A DNA stretch of 64,000 nt from Paulinella micropora (GCA_019918135.1 WBZZ01005583.1:62001-126000); one strand, 5' to 3'. Counted from the first letter of the stretch, positions 47,736 through 57,536 are shown. Program-made: numbers and translations. Notes: generated from the sequence alone by a model not told the origin.

Positions 47736-49557
47736 AGACACGAGGCTCTGCTTCTTCTTCTGGATCACCGTCGTCGCCAGAAACGAGAGATTGCGTTTCG
47801 CCTTGTCCGCCTCCTGTCTCGGCGGGCAGAGCACGCCGGAAATCGCTGTCCGCCATCTCGTTGATCAAGACGTATGCGTCTAGTCGCAAGGGCTCTCCCA
47901 CGTTCTTGGCAGATTTCTGCTTTTTGCGTCCATGTGCGTGCTTGCCCTGGAGCTTGGGTCCAGCTTCAAGAAGTCCTACCCTCCAATAGCGATGCTTCTT
48001 GCCGCTTGTTCGGCTTACCTGCCGCAAGGGGTTCCCTCCCTGATTGATCGCCAGCCCGAAGAAGCAGTGTAGGGCCTGCGCAAAAAAATCCTTCAACAGG
48101 CACTGCACCTCCTTATGGCTTAGCCCGGCTTCCACGTTGGGTACCTGCGGGCCTGCCGTGGCCCGCTGCTGGCGCGGTGGTTCGCGTATTAACCTATTCA
48201 GGCGCGTCGGTCGTAGTTTGAAGCCTTGCTGCAGGAAATGCCCGTGCCCGTTCCGAAACAAGATCTCAATCAGCGATTGGTTGTTTTCGATTCTACCCAG
48301 ATAGACAGGCTCTCTGCCTAGCAGCCTGTCGATCGGCCGCTGCTGCGGGCCTTGGACTCCGGCGGGCAGCTGCGCCTTATCCAACAGCAGCTTGGCCAGT
48401 GTCTCTAGGAAGATGACGCGGTCGTAGTGCAAACGCAACTTTTCAGGCGTTACTGGCGGCCGCACATGCCCCTGCTGCATCCAGTCACGCCTGGTGCTTT
48501 CCCCTTGCACAGTAAAGCCTCTGCCGCTGAATCGGCACCATGCCCCGAGCAGCTCCAGGAGCGAGCTCATTGACTTGATGTATCGGGCCTGGTTGTAGTC
48601 TAGGTGCTCTCTGCACCCCGGGTGCTGCAGCGTGAGTTTAAGGTACTGGACTAGTTCGGAGCTCGCAGCAACGCCCCCTTCCTCGCTGGATGCCGGCGCC
48701 TTCTGAGCAATGATGATGGCGGCTTTAAGCTCCTCATCGCTCATGGTAGCAGCTTGGGGCCATTCGCGTTGTCTTGTTTCGTGCAGCTGCTCTTCCTTTT
48801 CGTCGGCCGCACGCTTGGCCTCGTCGTCGGCCGCGAGCTTGGCTCCGGCCTCTTTTTGCGCCGTTGCCCGAGAGTTTTCGACGCTGGCATTGAGGGCGGC
48901 TGCGAGCTTTTTTACTGTTACTGAAGCATTCCTGACAGGTGGGGGGGTTGATTCAGTGTCCCACCTTGTAAACATGCTGGTCCCTAAAGCAGCCGTGATC
49001 GCAAGCGGCGGCAGATGCTCGAGCCCCAAAAGCGCATAAGGCCTCAAAAAGTTGCAAAAAGCCTTGGCCCCGCGCGTTGCCACGCTTCCAATGTAAGCTA
49101 TTTTCTCGGCCGACAGAAAATCCCGGAAGGATATGTTAACAGAGGCTGGCATCACCACGTAATTGCGTGGGTGATCCACGCCTCCCCAGCTTTTAGGCAC
49201 AATATGATCAATCTGCCAGTTAACGCCCGCCAAAGTGTAGGGCGCCAAACGTGTTTGGGTCTTGTTGGCTAGAAGCCAAGACCTAGTCTGGTTCGTGGTA
49301 ACAACTCGTTGTTCATTAGCCAAGAACGGTATGTTTCCTAGGTACAGTGGGCGCAGGCTCTGGATATGAATATTCTTCTTTTTGGCTGCTAGTCGAGTCA
49401 GTTTGGCTTGCAGGGATTGCTGCGTCTGCTTATGGTCGGCGAGCTGGAGGTCCTGCTCTGTGGGGAAGGAATCCATCACCTCATGAGCATTTGTAGGATC
49501 TCCCTCCTTCGGATTCTCCCCGCTGGCGTTCCAGGCTTTTCCTACAAACATAACCAT
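47704..49557 (-). CDS. Large HNH endonuclease-like protein
   Basis: The ATG at 49557 gives about 617 residues. Near residue 70 is the YLGNIPFLANEQRVV module leading to WQIDHIVPKSWGGVDHPRNY, a complete HNH core. A long Ala/Lys/Glu-rich coiled-coil linker follows (AGAKLAADDEAKRAADEKEE). The C-terminal half repeats the start of the module (REPVYLGRIENNQSLIEILF) but lacks the DHIVP core, so it looks like an internal duplication that lost its active site. The basic end (HAHGRKKQKSAKN, NKRRRI) may bind DNA. It sits next to the second primase gene, overlapping it by 16 bases, typical of mobile endonucleases near replication genes. Confidence 0.75.
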   Translation of the reverse strand: MVMFVGKAWNASGENPKEGDPTNAHEVMDSFPTEQDLQLADHKQTQQSLQAKLTRLAAKKKNIHIQSLRPLYLGNIPFLANEQRVVTTNQTRSWLLANKTQTRLAPYTLAGVNWQIDHIVPKSWGGVDHPRNYVVMPASVNISFRDFLSAEKIAYIGSVATRGAKAFCNFLRPYALLGLEHLPPLAITAALGTSMFTRWDTESTPPPVRNASVTVKKLAAALNASVENSRATAQKEAGAKLAADDEAKRAADEKEEQLHETRQREWPQAATMSDEELKAAIIIAQKAPASSEEGGVAASSELVQYLKLTLQHPGCREHLDYNQARYIKSMSSLLELLGAWCRFSGRGFTVQGESTRRDWMQQGHVRPPVTPEKLRLHYDRVIFLETLAKLLLDKAQLPAGVQGPQQRPIDRLLGREPVYLGRIENNQSLIEILFRNGHGHFLQQGFKLRPTRLNRLIREPPRQQRATAGPQVPNVEAGLSHKEVQCLLKDFFAQALHCFFGLAINQGGNPLRQVSRTSGKKHRYWRVGLLEAGPKLQGKHAHGRKKQKSAKNVGEPLRLDAYVLINEMADSDFRRALPAETGGGQGETQSLVSGDDGDPEEEAEPRVSVQGNKRRRI

Positions 49558-50930
49558 ACTGAAAAACAAGTCTTCCAATACAGACGAAACAAAACAAATT
49601 TCCTTTTGCGTTTACCTCGATTTTGCAAGTACGTTTCCACCGATTCTTTTCGTCCATCTTTTTCATCTGTACTGGAAGGCTTATCCTTGCTTTCGTCGTC
49701 GTCGGGGTCGATGTGGGGGTCGGCCCGGCCGCCGAACGTAACTGTGGCTGGAGTCAGGCACTGTGGCTGGGTAAGTGCGACACTCCCGGGCAGTGCGTGC
49801 CCCCACGACAGGCGCGACGCAGCGCCCGGCCGAGGGCTGGGCTTGGAGAGATTGTTGGCGCGGGCCAGTTGAAGGGCAGGAGCAGGAGCGGCTGGGTGGC
49901 GCTTGAAACGCAAGGGCGCATCCTGCTCTTGCCAGGCAGGGGCGCTCGGGGCACCCTCGCAGTCGCCAACGCTGGCGGCAGCAGCAAACTCGTCGAGTTG
50001 GGCCTCGCCGAGGCTAATGGCTGGGGTAAAGCCGAAATGTCGGACTAGGCAAGCAGGACCCCCCGCCCCCATGCCCACTTCGTCGCAGGTGCAGTTCGGC
50101 GGGGCCCCTTGCTCTTCCTCTTCAGCCCGCGCTAGCGGGCTGGGTAGCAGGCTGAAGACGCCGAGAGGGAGGATGGGTCGGCGGGCGGAGACGTGCGTGT
50201 GGCAGTTTTTGTTGAAGGGGCAGTGTGGGGGTGGAGGGCCCTGCGAGTGCTGGAAGCAGCCCTCGCAGGGGCGTCGCTCTGCTTTGTCGCAGTACACGTA
50301 GCGACAGCCCGCTTTTTGTTTGTAGATGGAGAGGTCTACGACGGACTCGAGGGGCAGGTCTGGGTAATCCGAGAAGTGTAGCGGGAAGGCGCGGGCGGCG
50401 GTCTGGACCAAGAGGCCGGCGTCTGCCCAGTGGAGAGCCAGCCCGCTCAAGACTAGGTGGAAGGACAGCTTGACGAATTGGACGAGCTTGCGCGAGCGCG
50501 AGCCGTCTTCTAGGTGTTCGACTTGGAACTTGGACGCAGGGCCGTGCGACTGCAGGACATGGCAGCTCGCTAGAGCCCGCGCGGCCGCAGCCGTGCGGCC
50601 GCTCGCGACGAGGCGCGAGATGACCAGGGAAGCCAGCACGGCCAGGAAGGCGCGCATGAATTGGCCGAACCGTGCGGGCGAGAGCTGTGGGGTCTGCTTG
50701 GAGTCGAGATCGATGACGAGCTTACAGAACGGCATGTGCAAGACTTCGACGAGAGGGGGGCCGGGGCAAGCCAGGCAGGCGAGGACGCGCAACAATTTGT
50801 TGAGTCTAGCGCGCTCGGAAGGCAGGATGTGCAGGCGGCCGCCGGACATGAGAGTGAAATTGGGCTCGAAGCGGTCTCGGAAGACGCGGGCTGACGCTTG
50901 CGTGAGGATGGCGTGGAGTTCTGTTTGCAA
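49542..50930 (-). CDS. Second AEP-type primase
   Basis: Open from about 50930 (TTG; an ATG at 50991 is in another frame and an internal ATG lies near 50849, so the start is unsettled). The primase motifs are clear: CKLVIDLDSKQTP (two catalytic Asp, about 50705-50726), VKLSFHLVLSG (sxH motif) and VVDLSIYKQKAGCRYVYCDK, the third motif of herpes/pox-type AEP primases. Cys clusters (CEGCFQHSQG, CPFNKNCHTH, CTCDE) follow, probably zinc binding. A palindrome (50123-50143) is translated in frame as SPLARAEE. The C-terminal 150 residues are low complexity. No helicase is fused. It may work with the primase-helicase or provide an alternative primase. Confidence 0.7.
   Translation of the reverse strand: MQTELHAILTQASARVFRDRFEPNFTLMSGGRLHILPSERARLNKLLRVLACLACPGPPLVEVLHMPFCKLVIDLDSKQTPQLSPARFGQFMRAFLAVLASLVISRLVASGRTAAAARALASCHVLQSHGPASKFQVEHLEDGSRSRKLVQFVKLSFHLVLSGLALHWADAGLLVQTAARAFPLHFSDYPDLPLESVVDLSIYKQKAGCRYVYCDKAERRPCEGCFQHSQGPPPPHCPFNKNCHTHVSARRPILPLGVFSLLPSPLARAEEEEQGAPPNCTCDEVGMGAGGPACLVRHFGFTPAISLGEAQLDEFAAAASVGDCEGAPSAPAWQEQDAPLRFKRHPAAPAPALQLARANNLSKPSPRPGAASRLSWGHALPGSVALTQPQCLTPATVTFGGRADPHIDPDDDESKDKPSSTDEKDGRKESVETYLQNRGKRKRKFVLFRLYWKTCFSVWLCL
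50123..50143. repeat. Palindromic motif, in frame in the second primase
   Basis: CAGCCCGCGCTAGCGGGCTG; the frame remains open, giving SPLARAE on the minus strand. Confidence 0.75.
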
Positions 50931-51548
50931 CAGGCCAATCCTAGACGAGGGGGCAGCGGAGGCAGAGGAGGACGGGGGCGGTGGCTGGCATGGTTACTGC
51001 CTGGGGGGGGGGGGGGGTTTGAGTTTTGGGCCTGCTCCTTTTTGAAGGAGCGCTAGCGTTCTTTTCTTTTGGGTCCCTCGATTAAGAGAGGAGAGAGAGA
51101 GAGAGAGGGGGGCAAAAGAGGAAGGGGAGAGAGGGAGGGAGAGGGGAGAGGGAAAGGGAGGGGAGGAAGGGAAGGGAGGGTGGGGGGGGGAGGGAAGGGA
51201 GGAGAGGGAGGGGGGTCGCTCCCTCCCCTCCCTACTATCAGCCGGATGAGCCGACCCTTTGAAAAATCAGACGGTGCTCGCCCGCAACGCAGCTCAGTCC
51301 AATCCTAGAGGGGGGGGGGGGGGGCAACGGGCACCCCAGTGGTAGTGGACGGTGCGGGGGCTGCCATGCCCACTGCCACGGGGGAGCCTTGGTTTTTTGG
51401 GCCTGCTTTTTTTTTGAAGGAGCGTTCTACGGGGTGCCTTGAAGCAACAGAACTTCACTACGGCCGACTCTCTCCCCTTGTTCATCATTTTCATGGTTGT
51501 TTAATTAGAATTCACGATTTTACACATCTAGGGGGGTGCCCAAAAGAT

Positions 51549-51585
51549 AAGTAAAAATCAGTCTTAGCAACGACGTGCACATCAC
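51549..51585 (+). repeat. Left direct repeat flanking the 51.7-53.5 kb gene
   Basis: AAAAATCAGTCTTAGCAACG and ACGTGCAC.TCAC recur at 53560-53594 in the same orientation, with one mismatch. Confidence 0.8.
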
Positions 51586-51704
51586 TAGATCCAGTGGGCG
51601 GGACGGCAAGGCCTGTTCTCGAGCAGACATTATGAGAAGAATATGTGCCATCGCTGGGTGCGAACCTGCTGCAAGAACGGGAGGGAGAGATGGGCGGGGA
51701 AGGG

Positions 51705-51752
51705 GGCGGCAGGCCCCCCTCACTTTCCCTTTCAGGTCGCGCAAGTGGCCTG
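51705..51752 (+). repeat. Left module with decayed palindrome
   Basis: GGCAGGCCCCCCTCACTTTC, then CAGGTCGCGCAAGTGGCCTG. Its counterpart after the gene (53467-53520) is better preserved. Both are in direct orientation. Confidence 0.7.
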
Positions 51753-53555
51753 ATGATGATTAATAAAAGAGAGGAAATGCTGCTGCACAAGAAGGGTTGC
51801 CCTCTGAATCATACCTTGCAAGGGTCCCCTAAGGATTCGCGGCGCTCGTCAGAGCTATGGAAGAAGATCGGGCTGCAAGTGTTTGGACGACAGCCGCCGC
51901 CAATCAGTGACGATTTTTTTGAAGACACTACGAGTGCAAACAGTGCCAAACAAAGGCTACTGGCTCTGGAACAAGAGTTCAATTATCACATGTTCAATGT
52001 TTCAAAGGTGCTCACTGAACAAGTACACATAGACCCTAGTGGGCAAGGCAAAGTCGATGGAGATTGTGTAGAGCTGCAAGCAGTGGCGGAAAAATGGATC
52101 CAAGACGATTGTGAGATTGCGACATGTTCCCATGACATATTTCAAGATTTGTTCTTGAGAAATAGCGGGGATTTTGCTGTAGTAAAGTATAACCCTGACG
52201 GCATCTTCATCTGGAAAGAGTCTCTGGTATTCAAGGAAATCACGCCTACTATGAACGAGAACATTGAGGCGACACCAGAGACCAACAACGTGTTCCTTGA
52301 GGTGAGCATGCAATTATACCTGCATCACGAGACAAAGGGCATTGTACCCACGGTTCTGCGTGCGTTTGAGACCCGGAGCCGTCATCCAAGTGGCCTAACG
52401 AGATATTGGATGTGCATGCCCATGGCCGGCGTGTCCTTGCAATCTACACAACTACAAAACCCCAATGAAACAGCAAAGCAGTCCATTTGCAATGCCATTA
52501 TCCGAGACGCCAAACATGAGCTAGCTGTGTTGACGAAAAATCGCTTTGTGGCGATAGATTCAGCTGCACGGAAGTACCTGTACTCAACAAGCAAGCAAGC
52601 GCTGCGTGCGATTGGCTTTGACAACAATCGGATGCTGTTTGTTGAACCAGCTCCAGCCGACCATTGCTCGGCCCGTCGTAAAAATACTTTCATGTCTAGT
52701 TTCCATGGTTTTCGGCGTTCAAATTCAGGTCTGCAGATGCCCAAGGTAGAGCAAGTAGTAGAGTTTCTGAATGCAATGTCCTTCTACTGCGGTTGGTGCG
52801 GAGCCCTAGGCTCCGTACACAGGTATGGCTTGGAATGGTTGCCTTTCAACACCATAGTAGGCGTGGTAAAAGATTGTTTCGAAAACACATCCGAGATAGT
52901 GCACAGGGTTGCAGCAATTTGGTGCGCGGATGTGTTGATGCAACACAGGATACATAGCCCCGTTTACTACTGGTATTACTATCTTATCAGCTGTAACACA
53001 CGTTGGGACCAGAAAATATGCGTACCAACATACACACCTAGGAGCGGGGCTGCAGGACAAATTAACCTCCCAAGATCGCGGCTGCTGGAGCTGAATTTGC
53101 TATTCCGACCCCACGGCAAAGGGTTTCTGAAATTGCGGGATGTGACATTGGGTAATAGGTGTCATAATCTGCTGAATTGGACAAAAAACATTTTCCCTCA
53201 TTTTGAACCAGATAGGCTGCATTCCATTCTGTGCGAAATGACGATGGAAGTAATTACGTTGGTGCTGCTGCACTACTCCACGTTGAAAACCCCCGAGACT
53301 TCGGCCCGAGGCTCTGGCGTCGTCCTGAGAAATGCCCGGATCAAAGCCCCCGGGCCCCCGAATAGCGTGAGCGATGGCTGTAGTGGGCCCGGGCCCCCTA
53401 CAGCCCCCCCCCCCCCGCGCCCCGTGCCGCCAATTCCTTCTTTCTCTCCCGGCGGGGACAGGGAGCGCGGGGGCAGGCCCCCCCTCGTTTTTCCTTGCAG
53501 GCCGCGCAAGCGGCCTGGACCAGCTCCCACCGACACAAGTCGCGCCCGCCAATGA
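51753..53555 (+). CDS. Hypothetical protein bracketed by direct repeats
   Basis: The ATG at 51753 begins immediately after the left module. About 510 residues are well-ordered and rich in aromatic residues (GFLKLRDVTLGNRC, YYWYYYLISC) with many Cys; the last ~90 are Pro/Gly-rich, encoded by the right palindromic module (PPLVFPCRPRKRPG). Codon use is less GC-biased than around it. No family or catalytic motif recognised. Direct repeats and matching modules on both sides suggest the gene moved or was duplicated as a cassette and that its original stop has been replaced by module sequence. Confidence 0.6.
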   Translation: MMINKREEMLLHKKGCPLNHTLQGSPKDSRRSSELWKKIGLQVFGRQPPPISDDFFEDTTSANSAKQRLLALEQEFNYHMFNVSKVLTEQVHIDPSGQGKVDGDCVELQAVAEKWIQDDCEIATCSHDIFQDLFLRNSGDFAVVKYNPDGIFIWKESLVFKEITPTMNENIEATPETNNVFLEVSMQLYLHHETKGIVPTVLRAFETRSRHPSGLTRYWMCMPMAGVSLQSTQLQNPNETAKQSICNAIIRDAKHELAVLTKNRFVAIDSAARKYLYSTSKQALRAIGFDNNRMLFVEPAPADHCSARRKNTFMSSFHGFRRSNSGLQMPKVEQVVEFLNAMSFYCGWCGALGSVHRYGLEWLPFNTIVGVVKDCFENTSEIVHRVAAIWCADVLMQHRIHSPVYYWYYYLISCNTRWDQKICVPTYTPRSGAAGQINLPRSRLLELNLLFRPHGKGFLKLRDVTLGNRCHNLLNWTKNIFPHFEPDRLHSILCEMTMEVITLVLLHYSTLKTPETSARGSGVVLRNARIKAPGPPNSVSDGCSGPGPPTAPPPPRPVPPIPSFSPGGDRERGGRPPLVFPCRPRKRPGPAPTDTSRARQ

Positions 53556-53594
53556 GCGTAAAAATCAGTCTTAGCAACGACGTGCACGTCACAA
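53467..53594 (+). repeat. Right module and right direct repeat
   Basis: GGCAGGCCCCCCCTCG, CAGGCCGCGCAAGCGGCCTG, then AAAAATCAGTCTTAGCAACG with ACGTGCACGTCAC. Module and repeat occur in the reverse order of the left side, as expected if each flank is a copy of part of one parent locus. Confidence 0.75.
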
Positions 53595-53839
53595 AGGCGG
53601 TGAGACCGGCACAGGTCGCTTGCTGCTTCACTTTCTGTCTGGTCTGGTTGCTGCTGCAGGGTTCGCTTGACTTCCTCCTGCAGGGTCTGCCTTGCAACAC
53701 TTGCCGCTAAGAGAGAGGATGGCGCGCCGGGGACGAGGCTTCCTGTTGTGCTTTGTGGTTGCAAGCTCATGTGTTTTCTTTTTTCTCTCGACTGGTAAAG
53801 GCAGGAGGGTAGAAAAAGAAACAAGGCCCCCCCCCCCCC
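53595..53839. other. Gene-free segment
   Basis: Short frames only. One encodes TSCVFFFLSTG-like hydrophobic sequence but has no convincing start or domain. A C run stands at about 53826-53839. Confidence 0.3.
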
Positions 53840-54062
53840 TTTGCCACACCCCGTCCCTTTTGCAACCCGTGGCTTCCCCTCAACATCTTTTTTGCAAAAT
53901 ATCAAAGCAGAATTATGGCTTTTTTTAATGAAACGAAAACGGGGGGAGCTAGAGGAGGTTTTTTTCAGCAACGCACAGAGAGAAAACTGCAGAATCCCAG
54001 CCCCGCCGGCTAGGACTAACAGCGTGTGCCTTCTATATCCTACGTCTCTTGTTGCCCTGCGG
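53840..54062. repeat. Dispersed repeat, copy 2 (stray 3' end of the large HNH gene)
   Basis: Near-identical to 47453-47735 over its blocks, ending in TTCTATATCCTACGTCTCTT, which at 47704 encodes the HNH C-terminus. Here no HNH coding sequence follows, so this is a detached copy of the gene's 3' flank and last codons. Confidence 0.85.
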
Positions 54063-54399
54063 GCAGCCGCCCGCAGGTCGGGCGGGGGGGCGCCATAGGG
54101 GGAGGGGGGGGGGGGGGCGCCCCCCCGGCATGGGCTCAGTGCCATCTCCTTAGTTTTTTTTTAGTTCAGCCCCCCCCCCCCCGGGCTCAGGCGGGAGTAG
54201 AGAGGAGGGGAGGCACAGGACAGATTTAAAGGAGAAAGGGGGGGGGGGGGGGGCATTCCACTCCTATCCCTTCCACTAAAACACTCGCAATTAATCACAC
54301 ACTCACACACAAATACACTCAAGATTTTTTTTCGGGAGGAAAGGGTGGGGGAGGCAGTCGGCAATACATTCAGATTTTTCTTGTTCATTGCCATAGGTT
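54063..54399. promoter_or_regulatory. Upstream region of the first MYND gene with G/C hairpins
   Basis: GGGCAGCCGCCCGC at about 54060, a long G-run/C-run hairpin about 54103-54126, a C run at 54171-54182 and a G run at 54239-54253. TTTTTTTTCGGG and CAGATTTTTCTTG precede the ATG. No gene supported. Confidence 0.4.
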
Positions 54400-54987
54400 A
54401 TGGCCCGCAACCTGGCAGACAATTGTTATAATGATGATTGCCCACTGCAAAAGCAGCCGCCGCCGGCAGATGAGGTACACTTCCGCAAGTGTGCTCGTTG
54501 CTTGTACGCTACGTACTGCAGCCGAGAGTGCCAGAAGGCACACTGGAAGAGCGAGCATGGCCAGCTCTGCCGGGACGGCTCTCTGTTCGTGCGCCAGCAC
54601 CTGCGCCTGAACGCATACATGTCCGTGCTCAGGAAAAGAAAAGAGGGTGACCCGCTCACCAGCGAACTAATGTCGTTGGTGCCGCACTGCGGGCAGGGCG
54701 GGGTAGTGTACGTGTGCCTGGCACCGGATTGCACCGAGAGGCGCCGCTACGTCTCGGCGCAGACACTGCGGCGACCGGCTTGGGAAAGACTGCGTGGCAT
54801 GGTTTCCGGCGCGCCAGTTGGGCCGTTACAGAAGAAGCGCGGACATAATCCTCCTCGCCAGGTGTTGTTGGTAGAGGCGCCACTGTCCCGCCTCGCAGAC
54901 GGGCCAGCGGTTGCCGAGGAGGATGAGGGCGCTGATTACATGCACTGGCTCAGCGCGTCCGCGGTGATGGTCTTGTGGTTAGTGTAA
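54400..54987 (+). CDS. MYND-type zinc finger protein
   Basis: The ATG at 54400 gives 195 residues. CYNDDC near the start and CARCLYATYCSRECQKAHWK with SEHGQLC form the canonical MYND pattern (C-x2-C...YC-x2-C-x2-H-W...H-x3-C). MYND fingers bind Pro-rich motifs and often occur in transcriptional repressors or SET enzymes. The remaining ~130 residues show no second domain, though a Cys/Arg segment (CLAPDCTERRRY) could extend metal binding. Related to the MYND protein at 61366 only through the finger. Probably a host-transcription or host-protein interactor. Confidence 0.8.
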   Translation: MARNLADNCYNDDCPLQKQPPPADEVHFRKCARCLYATYCSRECQKAHWKSEHGQLCRDGSLFVRQHLRLNAYMSVLRKRKEGDPLTSELMSLVPHCGQGGVVYVCLAPDCTERRRYVSAQTLRRPAWERLRGMVSGAPVGPLQKKRGHNPPRQVLLVEAPLSRLADGPAVAEEDEGADYMHWLSASAVMVLWLV

Positions 54988-55195
54988 ATGGCTTACATAG
55001 ACAAACATCCTTGTCGTTTTTGTTGCGTTGGTGCAGCTTATTAAAACAACAAAATGCAACTAGTTGTGCAGGGAATTCCCCCAGAAGCCCCCCCCCGGGT
55101 GAATTTCGCGACAAAATGTGCTTAAAACCGCCGGCAGTTTCGGACATTGCCCTTTGCCGCAAATTGCGGCACGCAATTTTTTTTTGGAGCGAAGG

Positions 55196-55282
55196 CCCTC
55201 ACTACCCCGACGGCGTCCTGTCCGTACCATAGCTCGGCCATCGTGCGCAAGGTCAGAAAGATATGAAAATTATGAAAAGAGG
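55196..55282. repeat. Inverted-repeat element, right-half copy
   Basis: CCCGACGGCGTCCTGTCCGT to GTGCGCAAGGTCAGAAAGAT and ATGAAAAGAGG. The left arm is absent. Confidence 0.7.
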
Positions 55283-56647
55283 AAAAAAAAAATTTTTTTT
55301 CCCGACAACAAAGGGAACAGACGGTGGGGATGGGGAAAGAAAGGGGGGGGGAGAAGGCGGAGGGAAGTGCATCCCCCCCGCCCCCCGTCGCTCTTCTATT
55401 TCTGTACATTTTGTGCATCGTGCTCCAGCACGACCATGCGGCGGGAGCGGGAAAGGGGGGAGAGGGAGGTGCGCGCCAAGATTTGTACAAATACGCTGAA
55501 TTAAAGCTTGACAAAGTCTTGCACTTATACTGCGGGGCGCGCTAGCGCTAGGCTCAGAATTTCCAGCAGCGCCCAACAGCCCCGCCAGGAGCGCCAATAT
55601 CCGAGACATGGTGTGGCGTCCTGTCTGCCCCTGGCCTCCCATCAAACACAGAAAAGATTTTTTTTCTTCTTGGTACCAGACTCTCATTAAGGCATATGTC
55701 ACCCCCTTTCCGCGCCGGCCCCTCGCCCTCTACTCGAAATTGGGAAAGGCCCCCCCCCCCCCCCCTGCCCCTCATTGATCTTTCTCGACCACGCAGGTGA
55801 CAAGATCCCCCGGGGCTCTGACTTGACAAAAAGCGCACAAAGTGCCAAAAGGTTTTTATTAAAAGTTTGACAACAAAGTCTGATACTTGGCAAGAAAGTG
55901 AAGAAGCCCACGGGTGCCGACGCACCAAGAATTTGCTAAAATAAATTCTTTTTTCAGTAAAGCTCGACGGCCTTACGCTTGGAAGTAGCACGACCCTGCG
56001 GCGGGAGTGGGACAGGAAAGGGGGAGGGGCGCGCAAACAATTTGCAAAAATACGCTGAATTAAAGCTTGACAAAGTCTTACACTTGACACTGAAAACTAG
56101 GAGCGGGAGGAGGAAAGAGGCAGGGAAAAGAGAAAGCACGATCTGTCCTTGGCCCCCATCTGCGAATGGGGAGGGGGGGGGGGCGCCCCGGGCATGGGCT
56201 CCGTGGCATCCTAGTTTTTGTTCAGTTCTGCCCCCCCTGCTCTTTGAGCCCCCCGGGCTCAGGGGTGGGGAAGTAGAGGCAAGGGGAGGGGACACACAAG
56301 ACAAATTTAAAAGAGAGAAGGGGGGGAGAAGCGCCAAAGAGGAGGCCCCCCACACCGTCTAAAAACAGGAAGCGGAAGAAAAAGAGGGGGGCACCCCCCC
56401 CCCCCCATCCACTCTCTTGTAAATTTGTCTTGTGTCTCCCCTTCCCCTCCCCTGAGCTCAGGGGGCTCAAGGAGTAGGGGAAGGGAGGTGACAGAAAGAA
56501 TTTGTGGGGTACAGAAGAGGAAGGGGAGGGGAGTGCTCCTCCCACCCTCCCCCCCCCCCAATTCTTCCTTGTTCCCTTGGTCCCCTGCTATCCTCCCCTC
56601 CCCTCATCCCTTGTTTGCGCGTGCAGACACATTCCAAAAAAAATTCA

Positions 56648-56833
56648 GCTTTTCAGATTTTTCCTATCTCCGCAGATCTTGCGCACCGTGCTCTAGCACG
56701 ATCCCGTCGCGGATTAGCGGTGGTCAAGGTACCAGGAGGACAATTGCCTCACTAATCCCGACGGCGTCCTGTCCGTACCCTAGATTGGCCATCGTGCGCA
56801 AGGTCCAAAAAATATGAAAAATATGAAAAGAGG
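56648..56833. mobile_element. MITE-like inverted-repeat element, full copy
   Basis: Left arm CTTTTCAGATTTTTCCTATC, TCCGCAGATCTTGCGCACC; right arm GTGCGCAAGGTC...AAAAATATGAAAAGAG is its imperfect reverse complement. About 185 bp with a GC-rich centre. Two arms with A/T ends resemble miniature inverted-repeat transposable elements; transposition itself is not shown. Confidence 0.65.
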
Positions 56834-57231
56834 AATAATTTTTTTTTGCCCGACAACAAAAGAAACAGACGGGGGGGGGGGGGGGGGGGGGAAGAACGGG
56901 GGATGAAGGAAGAGGAAGGGGAGGGGGAAAGGGGAGGGGAGTGCTCCCCCCGTCCCCACCCCCTCGTCCCTCTGTTTCCATTGTCCCCCCGCTACCCCAT
57001 CCCTCCCCTTGTCCCTTGTTTGCGCGTGCAAACCCCTTCCAATCTTGCGCATCGTGCTCCAGCGCGACACTGTGGCGAGAGCGGGAGGGGGAGGGGCGCG
57101 CCAAGATTTGTAAAAATACGCTGAATTAAAGCTTGACAAAGTCTTACACTTGAAACTGAAAACTAGGACCGGGAGGGGGGACGCACTAAGAATGTACAAA
57201 ATTTTTTTAATGAAAACAATCCTTGAAAACA

Positions 57232-57350
57232 CTGTGCTCCAGCACGACCCTGCGGCGGATGGATGGGCGTGGTCAAGGTACCAGGAGGACAAGGTCATGT
57301 CCTTGCCATAGCTTGGTCATCGTGCACAAGGTCAGAAAAGTAAAGAGGAA
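57232..57350. repeat. Inverted-repeat element, copy lacking the left arm
   Basis: GTGCTCCAGCACGACCCTGC, GGTACCAGGAGGACAAGG and a shortened right arm CGTGCACAAGGTCAG. Confidence 0.65.
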
Positions 57351-57536
57351 AAAGAAATTTTTGCCCGACAACAAAGGAAGAGGGGGTGTGGGGGAAAGAA
57401 AGGGGGAGGAAAGAAGAGGAAAGGGGAGTGTTTTCCCCCCGTCCTCCCCTCGTTCCCTCCTCCCCTTCTTCTTTCTTCCCCGCCCCCTTCCCCTCGTCTC
57501 TTGTCTGAGCGTGCAAACACATTCCAAATTTTTTTT

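Larger units (their letters stand above)
50992..51752. other. Intergenic region with purine tract and direct repeats
   Basis: Holds a G run (about 51003-51017), GGGCCTGCTCCTTTTTGAAG at 51028 with a diverged copy at 51399, a 120-base GA-rich tract (51089-51212) that could adopt triplex DNA, and the left direct repeat at 51549. Just before 51753 lies a decayed palindromic module. No gene supported. Confidence 0.5.
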
